Assembly (NCBI GenBank): GCA_024180945.1
Contig: JAKSGN010000043.1
Location: 930,001-994,000 of the forward strand
Length of the DNA stretch: 64,000 nt
Direction: 5' to 3'
Origin: Macrophomina tecta
Taxonomy: Eukaryota; Ascomycota; Dothideomycetes; Botryosphaeriales; Botryosphaeriaceae
This document shows, piece after piece, positions 34,878 to 45,520 of the stretch. Both the position numbers and the translations under genes were made by a program. The notes below the pieces were generated by a model that was not told the origin of the DNA, ran no database searches, and was given only the letters and a program-made list of their open reading frames with translations. Position 1 is the stretch's first letter; each line of letters starts with the position of its first letter.

Positions 34878-35565
34878 GACGTGCGAAGATAAGAAGCTCC
34901 AGACGAGGCGTCCAGCAGGGTGGGCAAGTGAAGAGGCATCGAAAGCTGTGTTTCACTTCTCGGAGATGATCCAGGGACGAGCGAATAAACTTCACGTGTA
35001 GCTGGGATCGTTGTTCGGAGGGCTGGAAGGTTCAAGCCACAGCACCTTGACGTCACAGCCCAAGGAGCCAAGAGAAGTCGTTGCCGGCTGGGCCGACTCA
35101 GCAATGCGGCCTTACGTGGACTTCACGAACGACGTGATCCGAGTCTGGCTTGTGTTGCCTGAGCCCCATTCAAATCAGGAGAAGACAGGCCACAGGCCTG
35201 TCTTCTGCCACCCCCACTGGCTCACCGCACCCGACTTCGCCTGCCCACAGCTGCCTTTTCACGCAAGAGAATTAGCTCCGCCCAGCTTCTCAGCGCTTGG
35301 ACCTAATCGGTAAACACGGCAGTTTCGTTGGCTCAGCGCTTGTTTGCGATGTGGATGCCCCAGCTGTTGCAGCTTTTCCACACAGGCTTGTCGTCTTATA
35401 TTCGTTTGCGCTATTGCCTCCCAGAGTCCAGGCCCTTGGCACCCGCCAACACCTTGGCCTACGCGTAGAGCTCAGTCTTGGAGCTACGAGGCCATTGCTA
35501 TTTACTCCAATGCCTCCCCCGCACCAAGTCCCCCGAGGCCCACCCTCGCAAGCAGCTTTTGCGAC
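34878..35565. other. Intergenic region upstream of the NADPH oxidase gene
   Basis: About 690 bp. It contains the perfect hairpin at 35180-35206 and otherwise no recognised element. Confidence 0.5.
35180..35206. repeat. Perfect 12-bp inverted repeat (hairpin)
   Basis: AGAAGACAGGCC, a three-base ACA loop, then GGCCTGTCTTCT. Twelve of twelve pairs match. It lies 360 bp before the oxidase ATG and about 300 bp after the zinc-module gene stop. It could be a regulatory palindrome or RNA hairpin; function unknown. Confidence 0.8.
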
Positions 35566-37625
35566 ATGGCCAACGCCACTTACCTGACCGATGATGAAAT
35601 CGACCGATTCTTGAACGACCTCGACCACAACGGCAATGGCTTGATTGAATATTCCGAGGTCGAGCAAAAACTCGACCAAGTGCACGATGAAATAGCGCCA
35701 CATCCGCAGCCGCACAACCTCAACCATGACACAAAGGAGGACCATGCCCGCCACCAATTCCTGCGCTCAATCATTGGCTCGGAGAAGAATCAAATTCCCA
35801 GGACTGAGTTCGCCGAGCGCGTGCGCGAGTGGCGGATACCATCCCTGAAACAATCCAAGCAGGAGGAGCAAGATGAGAAGGACTACATGCGAAAGTTGTC
35901 CATCTGGCGCCGGCTTCGCTCGTACTGGGCTGTTCATGGCCCCGAAATTCTGTTCATCGCCCTCGTTGTCAGCATGCAATTGGCTTTTGGGATCTGGCAG
36001 CTGGTCAAGTACGTGACCGTCACCGAATACAGGGCCGCCTTCGGATGGGGAGTCGTGCTTGCAAAGACATGCGCCGGTGCTCTTTATCCGACCTTCTTCT
36101 TTCTGATCCTCAGCATGAGCCGCTACATTTCCACTTTTCTCCGGAAATCGTACTATGTCTCCCGCTTCATCAATTGGGATCTCTCCCAGGAATTTCACAT
36201 CATAATTTCATGTGTCGCCTTGACGCTTGCGACGCTCCACGCCATCGGCCATTTGACAGGATCCTTTGTGTTCGGCAGTCAGACAGGCCGTCAGGACAAT
36301 GTCGCTTACCTGCTTGGACCTGATGCTGTTCCACGACCATACAGTGCCTACGCCGCCTCTCTCCCAGGCTGGAGCGGCATCGTTGCTCTTGGACTCTTCT
36401 GGATCCTCGCGCTTTGCAGCATGCCCCAAGTCCGCAAATGGAACTATGAGGTCTTCCAGCTCTCGCACCTGCTGATGTACCCCATCATCGGTCTCCTGAT
36501 GGCCCACGGCACGGCCGCACTGCTTCAGTGGCCCATGTTCGGCTACTGGCTCGCCTTCCCGACCCTCCTCATTCTCATCGAGCGCATCACGCGCGTCGCC
36601 GTCGGCTTCCACCGCATCCCCGCCACCCTCAAGATCCTCGACGGCGAAACGGTCGAAGTCAAGGCCACCATCCCCAGCGAGCGCCTGTGGAAGTACCAAG
36701 CAGGCCAATACATCTTCCTGCAAGTCCCCGCCCTCAGCCTCTGGCAATGGCACCCCTTCACCGTCTCCACCTGCATCGGCAACGAAATGGCCGTCCACAT
36801 CAAAACCGACGGCGACTGGACCGGCCGCCTCCGCACACTCGCCGGCCCGGCGGGCACGGCGCAGATCGCCATCGGCGTCAACGGGCCCTTCGGCGCGCCC
36901 GCCCAGCGCTTCTACGACTTCTCGCACTCCATCGTCGTCGGCGCCGGCATCGGCGTCACCCCCTTCTCCGGCATCCTGGCCGACCTGCAGGCCCGCGACG
37001 ACGCGCGGCACGCGCATCGCGACTGCGCCCCCGCCAGCGACTCCAAGCCGCCGCTCGAGCCGACCGACTCGGGCGACACGCTCGCCGCGTCCGCACCCGA
37101 CCCTGGCTTCGAGGACGACTACCGCCGCGTCGACTTCCACTGGATCGTGCGCGACCGCAACTACCTGCTGTGGTTCTCCGACCTGCTCAACGCCGTGTCG
37201 CGCTCGCAGCGGGCGCACGCGGCGTCGCCCGGGCCGGCCCGCCCCCACCTCGACGTCCGCATCCACACGCACGTCACCCAGCGCCGCGGCGACTCGCCGT
37301 GCACGTCTACCGCTGGCTGCTCGAGAAGCACCGCACGGCCGAGCACCCGGAGTCGCCGCTGACGGGCCTGATTAACCCGACGCACTTCGGCCGGCCGGAC
37401 TTCGTGAGGATACTGGACGAGCATTATGAGGACGTGAGACGGTTTCAGAGATGCTTGGCCAAGGAGGGGAAGGAGGAGGGTGAGCGCTTGAAGGTCGGCG
37501 TATTCTTTTGTGGGGCGCCGGTTGTGGGCGAGATTTTGGCGGATAGGTGTCGGTTGTTGACGGCGAGGGCGCGGGCGGAGGGGAGTCGGATCGAGTATTT
37601 CTTCATGATGGAGGTTTTTAGGTAG
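35566..37625 (+). CDS. noxC: EF-hand NADPH oxidase (NoxC type), with a one-base frameshift
   Basis: Membrane flavocytochrome that passes electrons from cytosolic NADPH to oxygen, making superoxide. Length is about 685 aa once the shift is allowed for. Residues 20-31 (DHNGNGLIEYSE) are a canonical EF-hand loop, the mark of calcium-controlled oxidases. Membrane helices follow, with heme-ligand histidines in SQEFHIIIS/LHAIGH and QLSHLLMYPIIGLLMAHG. FAD binding is at HPFTVST, and NADPH binding at NGPFGAP, GAGIGVTPFSGIL and FCGAPVVGEIL. The frame breaks at about 37293, in the NADPH domain: THVTQRR must continue as LAVHVYRWLLEKHRT, which needs one base (probably C in GACCTC) restored. As written, about the last 105 residues, including the final NADPH motif, are lost. 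No intron can explain it. Ferric reductases are the alternative but lack the EF-hand. Confidence 0.82.
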
Positions 37626-38544
37626 GGTGGGGAGATGGCGAGTTGCGTTTTGTTATGCTTCAACCGTGGTGTGACTGGTGTTTTGTCGCCGTTGGCTGGT
37701 GTTGGATTGCGGTGGACGAATGCAGGCTCGGAGGTCTTCGTCAGCCAGAGAGAATGTTGGCCAGCTCCTTTCACCTGCCCACAACTGCATGTCATTTCCG
37801 ACTAATAGAGGATAGCCGTGCTATTAGTAGAGCGGATGACGGAAGCAGCCGGAGTGATACCAATCCCGGATTTTCTCCCTAGACAAAGAGACTCCGTTCG
37901 TGTTTTGGATATCGCGAAGAAGTGCTGGGACGTCTCTCCAGCTCCAAAAACTTCTTCGCCAATTTTTGGGTTTTGGTGGGGAAGTTAGAAATGGGAAATG
38001 GGCGGTCTCCATTTCGTCTGCAACTCGCGGCTTGCCGCACACTCGCTATGTAGTGCTTACGTAGACATCTGTATTTAACCTATTGCAGAAATTTAAAGAT
38101 CCTTTGGAATTTGAGCATGAGAGATCTGAACTTAGCATGCTAAGGGCCCAGGATCTTGGCTTCAGGATGTACATACGAATAAATTGAAGCCATTGTTCAT
38201 TCCGTTAATATGGCTTGTACCAATACCAGGATGCCTCCAGAATTCACTGATGAATTTTGCCAACCTGGACAGGAAAGGTCTGTATGGGCGCGCATCATTC
38301 CCAAAAAGGGCATCTGCCCGTGCTCTTGGACCCCATGGGGTCACTCCAGCGAAAGTCCAGCGAAACGTCTGGGGGACGTTTCCCCGCACTATCAGGCGAG
38401 TGTCGATCCACCCCCTCCGCACTTCTCTCCGAGTTTGTCTCATTCATGTGTGATAAGCCTGTCGTCCCTGTCGGCAGCCTTGTTGCAGTCGGATTTGACA
38501 TTCTTAGTTTTGCGAACTCCGAAGTCAACCAACGCGGAGCCAAC
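37626..38544. other. Intergenic region with a small inverted repeat
   Basis: About 920 bp. GAAACGTC and GACGTTTC form an 8-bp perfect inverted repeat with a TGGGG loop at 38362-38382, 160 bp upstream of the next gene; it might be an operator-like site. No gene recognised. Confidence 0.45.
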
Positions 38545-40334
38545 ATGACGGGAAACAATACGGACAAAGCAAAATCAGACGCCGTGGAGGCAATCGAAAA
38601 AGTTGAATTCGCAGCGCCACCTCCGGATGCCTTGCCATTACCTGTGTCACTTGCGCATCTGCAGCCCGATGAACTGGCGCACCTGGAGAGGAGCCTCGTT
38701 CGGCGTCTGGACTGCACGCTACTACCCGTAGTTGTTCTGCTCTTTCTCCTTAACATAATGTGGGTCATACCTCTCTTAAAATAGACTCTCAGCCGATTGA
38801 CGGGCTTCAGAGACCGGAATAATATTGCCAGCGCAAAGATTGTCGGCATCGCGGAGACACTCAATCTCACCAACAATCAATACAACACCTGTCTGCTTTT
38901 GTTCTATGTTGGGTGTAAGCCAATCCATGTTTTGTGCTTCTGGCCGAGTCTCACACGCTGTCAGATGTCATCACACAGGTCCCGTCCAACCTCATCATCG
39001 GAAAAGTCAGGCCTTCGCTGTATATTTGCGCAACGACTTCAGTATGGGGGATTGTTTCAATGTGCCAGGGATTCACCAAAGATTTTGCATCCCTTGCTGT
39101 AACGAGAACAATCCTTGGACGCGTTGAAGGTCTTCTTCCGGAGCTCGCCAGCAGTGTACCTTCGCTGATAGATGTATAGCTCCATTTCTCCCTGGTGTCT
39201 TTGTCTTGCTCTCATGTTGGTACAAGCGCACTGAATTGCCCGTCCGGGTTGCCATTCTGTACGGTGGGAACATGCTGGCAACTGCATTTTCAGGGTTGAT
39301 TGCTGCTGGCAGTAGGTGTGCCCATTCGCAGAGGGACTATCAAGGCTGACAATACCATCTAGTCACGTCAAGGATGGAGGGCAAAGCTGGACGGCCATCC
39401 TGGGTACGGTCTTTCGATCCCAAGGCCAGATAAAGAGCTACTAACACCCCACCAGGAATGGCTCTTCATCATCGAGGGCTCTATGACCGTCGTCATAGCC
39501 ATTCTCGTGATCCCTCTCCTCCCAGACTACCCCCTCCAGAGCACCCACCACTTCCTCTCCCGCGAGCACCAAGCCCTCGCCGAATACCGGATCCGCAAAG
39601 AAAACGCCGGCATCCCCGACGAGGACCCCGAGAGCGTCCTCTGGGGCCTCAAACAAGCGCTCCTCGATCCCAAACTCTACATGTTCACGCTCCAGCAAAT
39701 GGCGCTCATCACCGCGCAGTCCTTCAACAACTTCTTCCCCTCCATCGTCGGCACGCTCGGCTACGGCCGCACGACGACCCTGCTGCTGACGGCGCCGCCC
39801 TACTTCTTCGCCTTCCTCGTCTCGCTCCTCGCCTCGCTCCACGCCTCGCGCGCGCACGAGCGCGGCGTCCACATCGCCGTCGCCATGCTCGTCTCGCTCC
39901 TCGGCAACCTCCTCGCCATGTTCGCGCCCACGACCGCCGGCCGCTACGCCGCCATGTTCCTGATGACGGCCGGCTCGTACGCGCCGTACAACCTGTGCGT
40001 GTCGTGGCTGTCGGCGTCGCTGCCGCGGCCGCGCGCGAAGCGCGGCGCCGCGCTGGCCATCGTCAACTTCATGGGCGCCGGCGTCGCGCACTTCTACACC
40101 AGCTACATGTTTCCCGATGCGCAGAAGCCGCGGTACTATGCGGGCGGTGGGGTGATGAGCGGGGCGTGCCTGGTCACGGCGGCGTGCGCGGTGGGGATTA
40201 AGGCGTATTTGAGGGGCGAGAACAAGAGGTTCGAGAGAGAGGAGCGGGATGGGGTGGTCACGCATAGGGGGATTGAGGGTTCGAGGGCAGGGCATGGCGG
40301 TGAGGCGGTGGTGGCGTTTAGGTATGTGCATTAG
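38545..40334 (+). CDS. MFS transporter, anion:cation symporter family
   Basis: Permease of the ACS (Dal5/Tna1-like) branch, usually importing organic anions or vitamins with H+, 511 aa. Six exons: 38545-38759, 38811-38914, 38965-39129, 39180-39311, 39363-39403, 39456-40334; introns are 50-52 bp and all phases close. The last intron has a clear CTAAC branch site; the third starts with the weak donor GTCTTC. The splices rebuild the family sequence: LLNIIDRNNIASAKIVG, CLLLFYVGYVITQVPSN, PSLYICATTSVWGIVSM, CWYKRTELPVRVAILY, EWLFIIEGSMTVV, LLPDYPLQ, then the C-terminal helices. About 12 membrane segments are expected. The start at 38545 gives a polar 60-residue N terminus, normal for the family. 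It opens a run of four plus-strand genes. Confidence 0.88.
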
Positions 40335-40840
40335 GGCTGGCGCTGGAGCGAGCTGTGGCGGATGTCGTTGGCGTTCGAATGGGAAAGTCGGAGGGCATTG
40401 TCGCGGTAGATGGAATTTAGCTTGAGATTGGTACGGTAGCTGTTGTGCCGGAGGGCGATCCTGTTTACGTTCCCAAACGAAGCATTACCACCGGCGGGAA
40501 ACAATAATTGGTTTGAAGTGGGTGTACAAGGAGAGACAGGCGGCGCCAGAGGGCCCCGAGACGTCGTCGCAATAAAGCAAGCCGAAAGCGACATCTCATT
40601 GGACGGCGAGTAATCCCAGTTTTGCAGACCGGCTTTCTCGCCGGGACAAAACACCGAACTAAAGGACGCCGGGTGGCGCCCCCGCGTCCGGATTCCCCGC
40701 TCCCCTTTCCGGGGTAAAACTACGCCCATTTGCGCAAACCACCGAGGACCACAAAACCGCTTTGAGATCACTTGCGGGCGCGAGTAACGCTGCTCCTCCT
40801 TCGTCTCTGAAATTGCCCCGCGGTGATTGGTTCATTAGTT
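40335..40840. other. Intergenic between MFS and dehydrogenase genes
   Basis: About 500 bp; the promoter of the dehydrogenase should be here. The 146-codon minus frame at 40331-40771 has no domain and is regarded as chance. Confidence 0.55.
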
Positions 40841-42534
40841 ATGGCGGCCAGGACATTGAGCTTGGCTGACATCCGCAGCCACAATACCAAGGACGACTGC
40901 TGGATCGTCGTGAATTCCAAGGTTTGGGATGTGACTGACTTTCTGGGCAAACACCCCGGCGGATCTGGAAGCAAGTGATCCTCCCCAACTCTGATGTGGC
41001 ACATTTGCTGACACCTGACTCAAAGTTATCTTGAAGTATGCTGGCGCCGACGCAACAAAAGCATACGACGAGATCCACGCCCCCGGAATAATAGAAGAGA
41101 GTCTGCCTCCAGACAACCTAAAAGGCACCATCACTGCCAGCAGCGATACGCCGCCACCCGCAACGCCGGCCGATGAATCCGTGCCGGCGCCAGGGAAGCC
41201 AGAGCACGACAAGCCAGAGCTGCACAAACTCATCAGCGCAGAAGATTTCGCCAAAGTAGCGTCTAAGCACCTCACCGCCAAGACATGGGCGTTTTACTCC
41301 TCCGCAGCCACCGATCTCGTGTCCTTTGGCTGGAACAAGAGCCTGCTCCGCCGGATCATGCTGCGGCCGCGCGTTCTGAGGGATGTCTCTAATGTCGACA
41401 TGCGGACCACCATGCTTGGATGTGCAACTGAAGCGCCGTTCTTTATCAGCCCGGCAGCTATGGCGAGACTGGCGCACCCAGGCGGTGAATTGGCGTTGTC
41501 GAGGGCTGCTGGATCGGAAGGGATCATCCAGTGTGTAAGTGGTCTTCACGCACAACTCATACTGGCTAAGCGAATTGAACCAGAGGCGCTCACGTTGGTT
41601 TACAGATCTCCAACAATGCATCGTTTCCGCTCGCCAGCATCGTCAAGGCTGGTGTGCCGGGACAGCCCTTTTTCCTCCAGCTGTACGTCAATTCAAACAG
41701 AGAAGAGACGGCGAAGCTTTTACGGAAGGCAAAGGAGCTGGGTGTCAAGGGAGTCTTCGTCACGGTTGATGCTCCGGTACCGGGGAAGCGTGAAGCCGAT
41801 GAACGGATTGCCGCGGAAAGGGTATCAGCAGCAATCAGCGGAGCAGTCGCCACTAACGACAAAAAGGGCGGAGGGTTGGGAAGGGTGATGGGTGCTTACA
41901 TCGACAAGTCGTTGAACTGGAACGATCTCGCCTGGATCCAGGAAGTCTCGGGGCTGCCTGTGGTACTGAAGGGTGTTCAAACGGCAGAGGATGCACGAAA
42001 GGCGCTGAAGTATGGGGTGAAGGGGATCATGCTGTCAAACCATGGGGGCAGGAGTCTGGATACGTAGGTGCATTGGCAACCCCGCATAACTCACTTTGCT
42101 GACTTCTCTTATTCACAGCGCCCAATCCTCTATTCTCATTCTCATGGAGCTACATAAGCATAGCCCAGAAGTCTTTGAGGCCATGGAGGTATACGTGGAT
42201 GGCGGGTTCGAGCGCGGAACCGACATTCTTAAGGCTATTGCCTTGGGAGCAACGGCTGTAGGAATTGGAAGACCGTTCCTCTACTCCCTGGCATATGGAG
42301 AAGAGGGGGCTTCACATTTAATCCAGAGTAGGTCACTGTGCCCTTGGTCCGTCTTGCATATCATTCTGACACAGACCAGTTTTGAAAGACGAGCTGGAGA
42401 CTTCTATGAGGCTGTTGGGAATCCTGAGCCTTCAAGAGGCTGATCCTGAGCTGCTCAATACAGCGGATGTTGATCATCTTGTCCGGCCGGCGAAACATCC
42501 TTTCCTGCGCAAGAGAATTAGAGCCATGCTGTAG
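40841..42534 (+). CDS. Cytochrome b2-type FMN-dependent alpha-hydroxy-acid dehydrogenase (L-lactate dehydrogenase-like)
   Basis: Oxidises an alpha-hydroxy acid, in the best known case L-lactate to pyruvate, passing electrons through FMN and a b5-type heme; 486 aa. Exons: 40841-40970, 41026-41534, 41606-42063, 42119-42327, 42380-42534. The first intron starts with GCAAGT and is a GC-AG intron; only this splice gives [17 protein letters not shown]. Residues 1-75 are the cytochrome b5 domain, with heme His in HPGG and probably in EIHAPG. The FMN barrel contains [46 protein letters not shown], the catalytic [10 protein letters not shown] and [24 protein letters not shown] [12 protein letters not shown]. 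No mitochondrial presequence is seen, so it may be cytosolic. Glycolate or mandelate are alternative substrates. Confidence 0.9.
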
Positions 42535-42805
42535 ACCAGGAGAACTATCCAATAAGATGCGTAAGAGCGTTTCTGTCACTTTGATACCATGTTCCTTGAG
42601 ATAGAGACCAACTCGGTGGGGAGACGGACCGAGACTGTCCCATGATAGGTGGATGGCCTCGCGGCCACCCCACGTTTGCCCCGCGTCCCGCGGCTTTCAG
42701 TTGCCGAAAATACGGCCCGTGCGTGAGGCTCAAGCTTCTCCGCCCTCCCTGTTCGTCCTTCTCCCCGAACACCTCGTTTCCATCATCTCGGACTTGCGCT
42801 TCAGT
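42535..42805. other. Short intergenic region before the regulator
   Basis: About 270 bp. An open frame in phase with the regulator's first exon extends up to 42653, so its true start could lie further upstream. Confidence 0.5.
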
Positions 42806-45047
42806 ATGCCCAAGCGGTCATGGACGCAGATGGCTGATGGGCCAGCCGTAGCCGACGCTCGTGCAGTAAGCGACCAATCAAAGCTCAGGACCTCGTCCGC
42901 TCACCACTCGCTACGCAGGCGGCAGTGTCCACCAGCCCATCAGACTCCGGCCTTGCGAGCGGACGAAGACCCGCACTGGCGGGGACTGTGCAGCCCGGGG
43001 AGACGGTGCAAACCGCCCGCCCTGAGATCTCCCGGAAGATCAAGGCCTGTGCAGCATGCCGCAAGCAAAAGGTTACGAGCCGATGCGTCAACCCCACTGC
43101 GGAACATGCTAAAGAATACGTTAGATCCGCTGTGACATGGAGAACGGTCCGCCATGTAGAAGGTTTTGAACCAGCAGGCCAGCCTCGGTCTCAAATTATG
43201 CTAAGAGACATGGCAGATGCGCAGAGAGAAATCTATCATGCGTACTGAACCGGAGTCTGCAGACTCTGCTGGACGAACAGTCACAGTAGGTCGGCTGCCA
43301 TTTACGCCGTTCCGAGTTGACGTTAGCCAGATTTAAAGAGGACATTGTGCACGACTTGGAGGCCATTCACGCCTCTCTCCAACAGCTGTCAGACAAGGGG
43401 ATTCTGTCCGAATTACCTGCTCTACGTAGCCTGGCCCACGCAATCCCGGACCCTCCAGCTCCCGAGCCTCCGGAGATAGAAATGGGTCCGTCATGTGACA
43501 ACTCGCCCAAGCTCTCGCCTCAAGGCGAAGGCCTCGCTCATGCTCCTATCCAGTCGGTGTACTATCTTACTAAATTACGTGCTCTACGATCCGATGTCGA
43601 AGCTCGTCCTACCACATCCGGCGAGGAACCCATCAATGACTTCATTGCAAATGGCCAGCTCCCACTGCAGGCCGCCGAGAGGCTGTTCCAACTATACTAC
43701 AACAGATTGGACCACTTCATCTACCGGGTGGGTGGCCAATACAGTACACTCGACAGTCTCCGCCGAAGTAGCCCTACATTGACTGCCTGCATCTGCACCG
43801 TCGCCGCCATGCATGACCCAGCCAGCAATCACCTATACAGCATCTGCAAGAAGGAATTCCGCAAACAAATAGCCCAAACCATGTTCGACGGCCACGTGGA
43901 CCGAGACTGCCTGCGCGCGCTGTCCGTCGGCGCCTACTGGCTCAGCGACATGTCCTGGATGCTCTCGGGCATCGCCGTGCGGCGGGCTACGCAAATCAAC
44001 CTCAGCGCCCAATTCCGGGCCCTCCAATCCACCGGCCCGTCGTCGACCACCACCACCTCCTCCTCCTCCTCCTCCTCCTCCTCCTCCTCCTCCGAAGCGC
44101 TCGACCTCATCCGCCTCTGGTACATCTCCTACGTCTCCGACTCGCACCTCTCGATCCTCTACGGCCGCGCGCCCATGGTCCGCGACGACGTCGCGGTGCA
44201 GCGGCTCGACGAGATCCTGGCCCTGGCCCCCCTCACGACCGAAGACGACAAGCGCATGGTCAGCCAAGTGTCGCTGCTCGTCATCGTGCGGCACATCTAC
44301 GACCTCTTCGGGCCGGACACGAGCGCGCCCATCCCGGCCATCTACACGACGCAGATCGCGACCTTCGGGCGGCAGCTGGACGCGTGGCTGGGGCGGTGGT
44401 CGTCCGCGCTCGCGCGCAACGCCTCGATCGGCGACTTCCCGGCGCGAGGGGTCCTCATCCACTTCCACTTCGCGAAGCTGTATCTGCACTCGTACGTGTT
44501 CCGCGGCGTCGAGAGCGCCGCCCAGATGCCGCCGGCGTTTCTGGGCAGCGGCGCCGCGGCGGCAGAGGCCGCGACCAGTATTGTGGAGTTGCTGCTCGGC
44601 GACCCGGACTTGAGCGATGCGCTCAATGGGATGCCGTCTTATCTGCTGTCGATGACTTGCTTTGCGTGTGTGTTTCTGCTGAAGCTCACGATGGCGCCGG
44701 CGCGGGAGTTGCGACTCGTGCAGCGGGAGGTGGTGGCTAGGTTGACGGGCCAACTGGTCGGGAGGTTTAGGGAGACGCCGGCTGGGAAGTGGCATTTGGT
44801 GCATTTGATGGCGGACGGGTTGGAGAAGTTGGCGGCGACGCTGCTTGGGGAGGGGCCAGAGCAGCAGGCAGCGGTGAATGGAGCAGGGGCTGCGGGGATG
44901 CCGGGAACTGGGCTGGGTGTTGCTGACGTGCTGGGGCATGGCGATGGCCAGGGCCTCGGGAGACAGACTGGTTTGCTGGGCGGGACGTCACCATTCTTCA
45001 ACTTCGACATGGACTTCAACTACGATAGCCTGTCGTTGTTACAGTGA
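42806..45047 (+). CDS. Zn2Cys6 transcription factor
   Basis: Fungal binuclear zinc cluster regulator with a fungal-TF middle homology domain, 678 aa, nuclear. Exons: 42806-42865, 42919-43071, 43125-43162, 43217-43285, 43331-45047; introns of 45-54 bp. The zinc cluster is spread over three exons and appears only after splicing: KACAACRKQK, IRCDMENGPPCRR, CAERNLSC, giving the six cysteines C-x2-C-x6-C...C-x2-C-x6-C. A LQTLLDEQSQFKEDIVHDLEAI helix, the probable dimerisation region, follows. The domain from about residue 290 holds AERLFQLYYNRLDHFIY and SDSHLSILYGRAP, with a polyserine tract encoded by (TCC)12. The exact start is uncertain (42653, 42806 or 42830). Its place between the dehydrogenase and the reductase suggests it may control them. 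Confidence 0.88.
44058..44093 (+). repeat. (TCC)12 microsatellite in coding sequence
   Basis: Twelve uninterrupted TCC triplets encoding the serine run of the Zn2Cys6 regulator. Length changes here would stay in frame. Confidence 0.85.
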
Positions 45048-45520
45048 TGAGGGATCATTAATTGATGGCCGCGAAACCCAGAAAGACAGGTGAATTGATG
45101 AAGGAGAGTACATTGTCATTCTCCACAAGAAAAGAAAAAAAGAAAAAGCCCCATGCCTTCTCCAGTGTCGGGAAATATGAGTAGAGATCAGGATCCGACC
45201 ATCTGCTGCAATTCTCTGTGTATACTTCTGAGCGCCATATAAGTATGACGGAAACCTCGTTTGGGACGAAAACCTCACAGTCGACCTGCGTCCTAAGAAT
45301 ATCCGCATCCAGAAATGTCGGACCGCTCCCGACCGATCTGGTCCGATGCAAAAAGCGGCGGCAAAGTCCATCGGCGAGAAGTCCGGCCACGGTTCCTGGT
45401 CACCGCGGGGTAGACGCGGGGCACATCCGGAGGATCTGCAAACCCCGTCAACACCAAACATCATATATCCAGAGCTCGGAACTTGGCAAAAGTCTGTTTT
45501 CGAAATCATCAATCGCGACT
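45048..45520. other. Intergenic between regulator and aldo/keto reductase
   Basis: About 470 bp; short frames only, and probably the reductase promoter. Confidence 0.55.

Noticed and set aside
36208..37272. 354-codon minus-strand open frame over the oxidase
   Set aside because: Antisense to conserved FAD/NADPH motifs; Gly/Val/Glu-rich sequence with no domain.
38760..39455. Several stops in the MFS gene at 38545, suggesting a pseudogene
   Set aside because: Five short introns with correct phases remove every stop and rebuild the conserved blocks.
40331..40771. 146-codon minus-strand frame between two plus-strand genes
   Set aside because: No recognisable motif and no splice partner; it sits in the dehydrogenase promoter.
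43833..44939. 368-codon minus-strand open frame inside the regulator
   Set aside because: Antisense shadow of the GC-rich Zn2Cys6 gene; only low-complexity Gly/Arg sequence, while the sense frame has clear domains.
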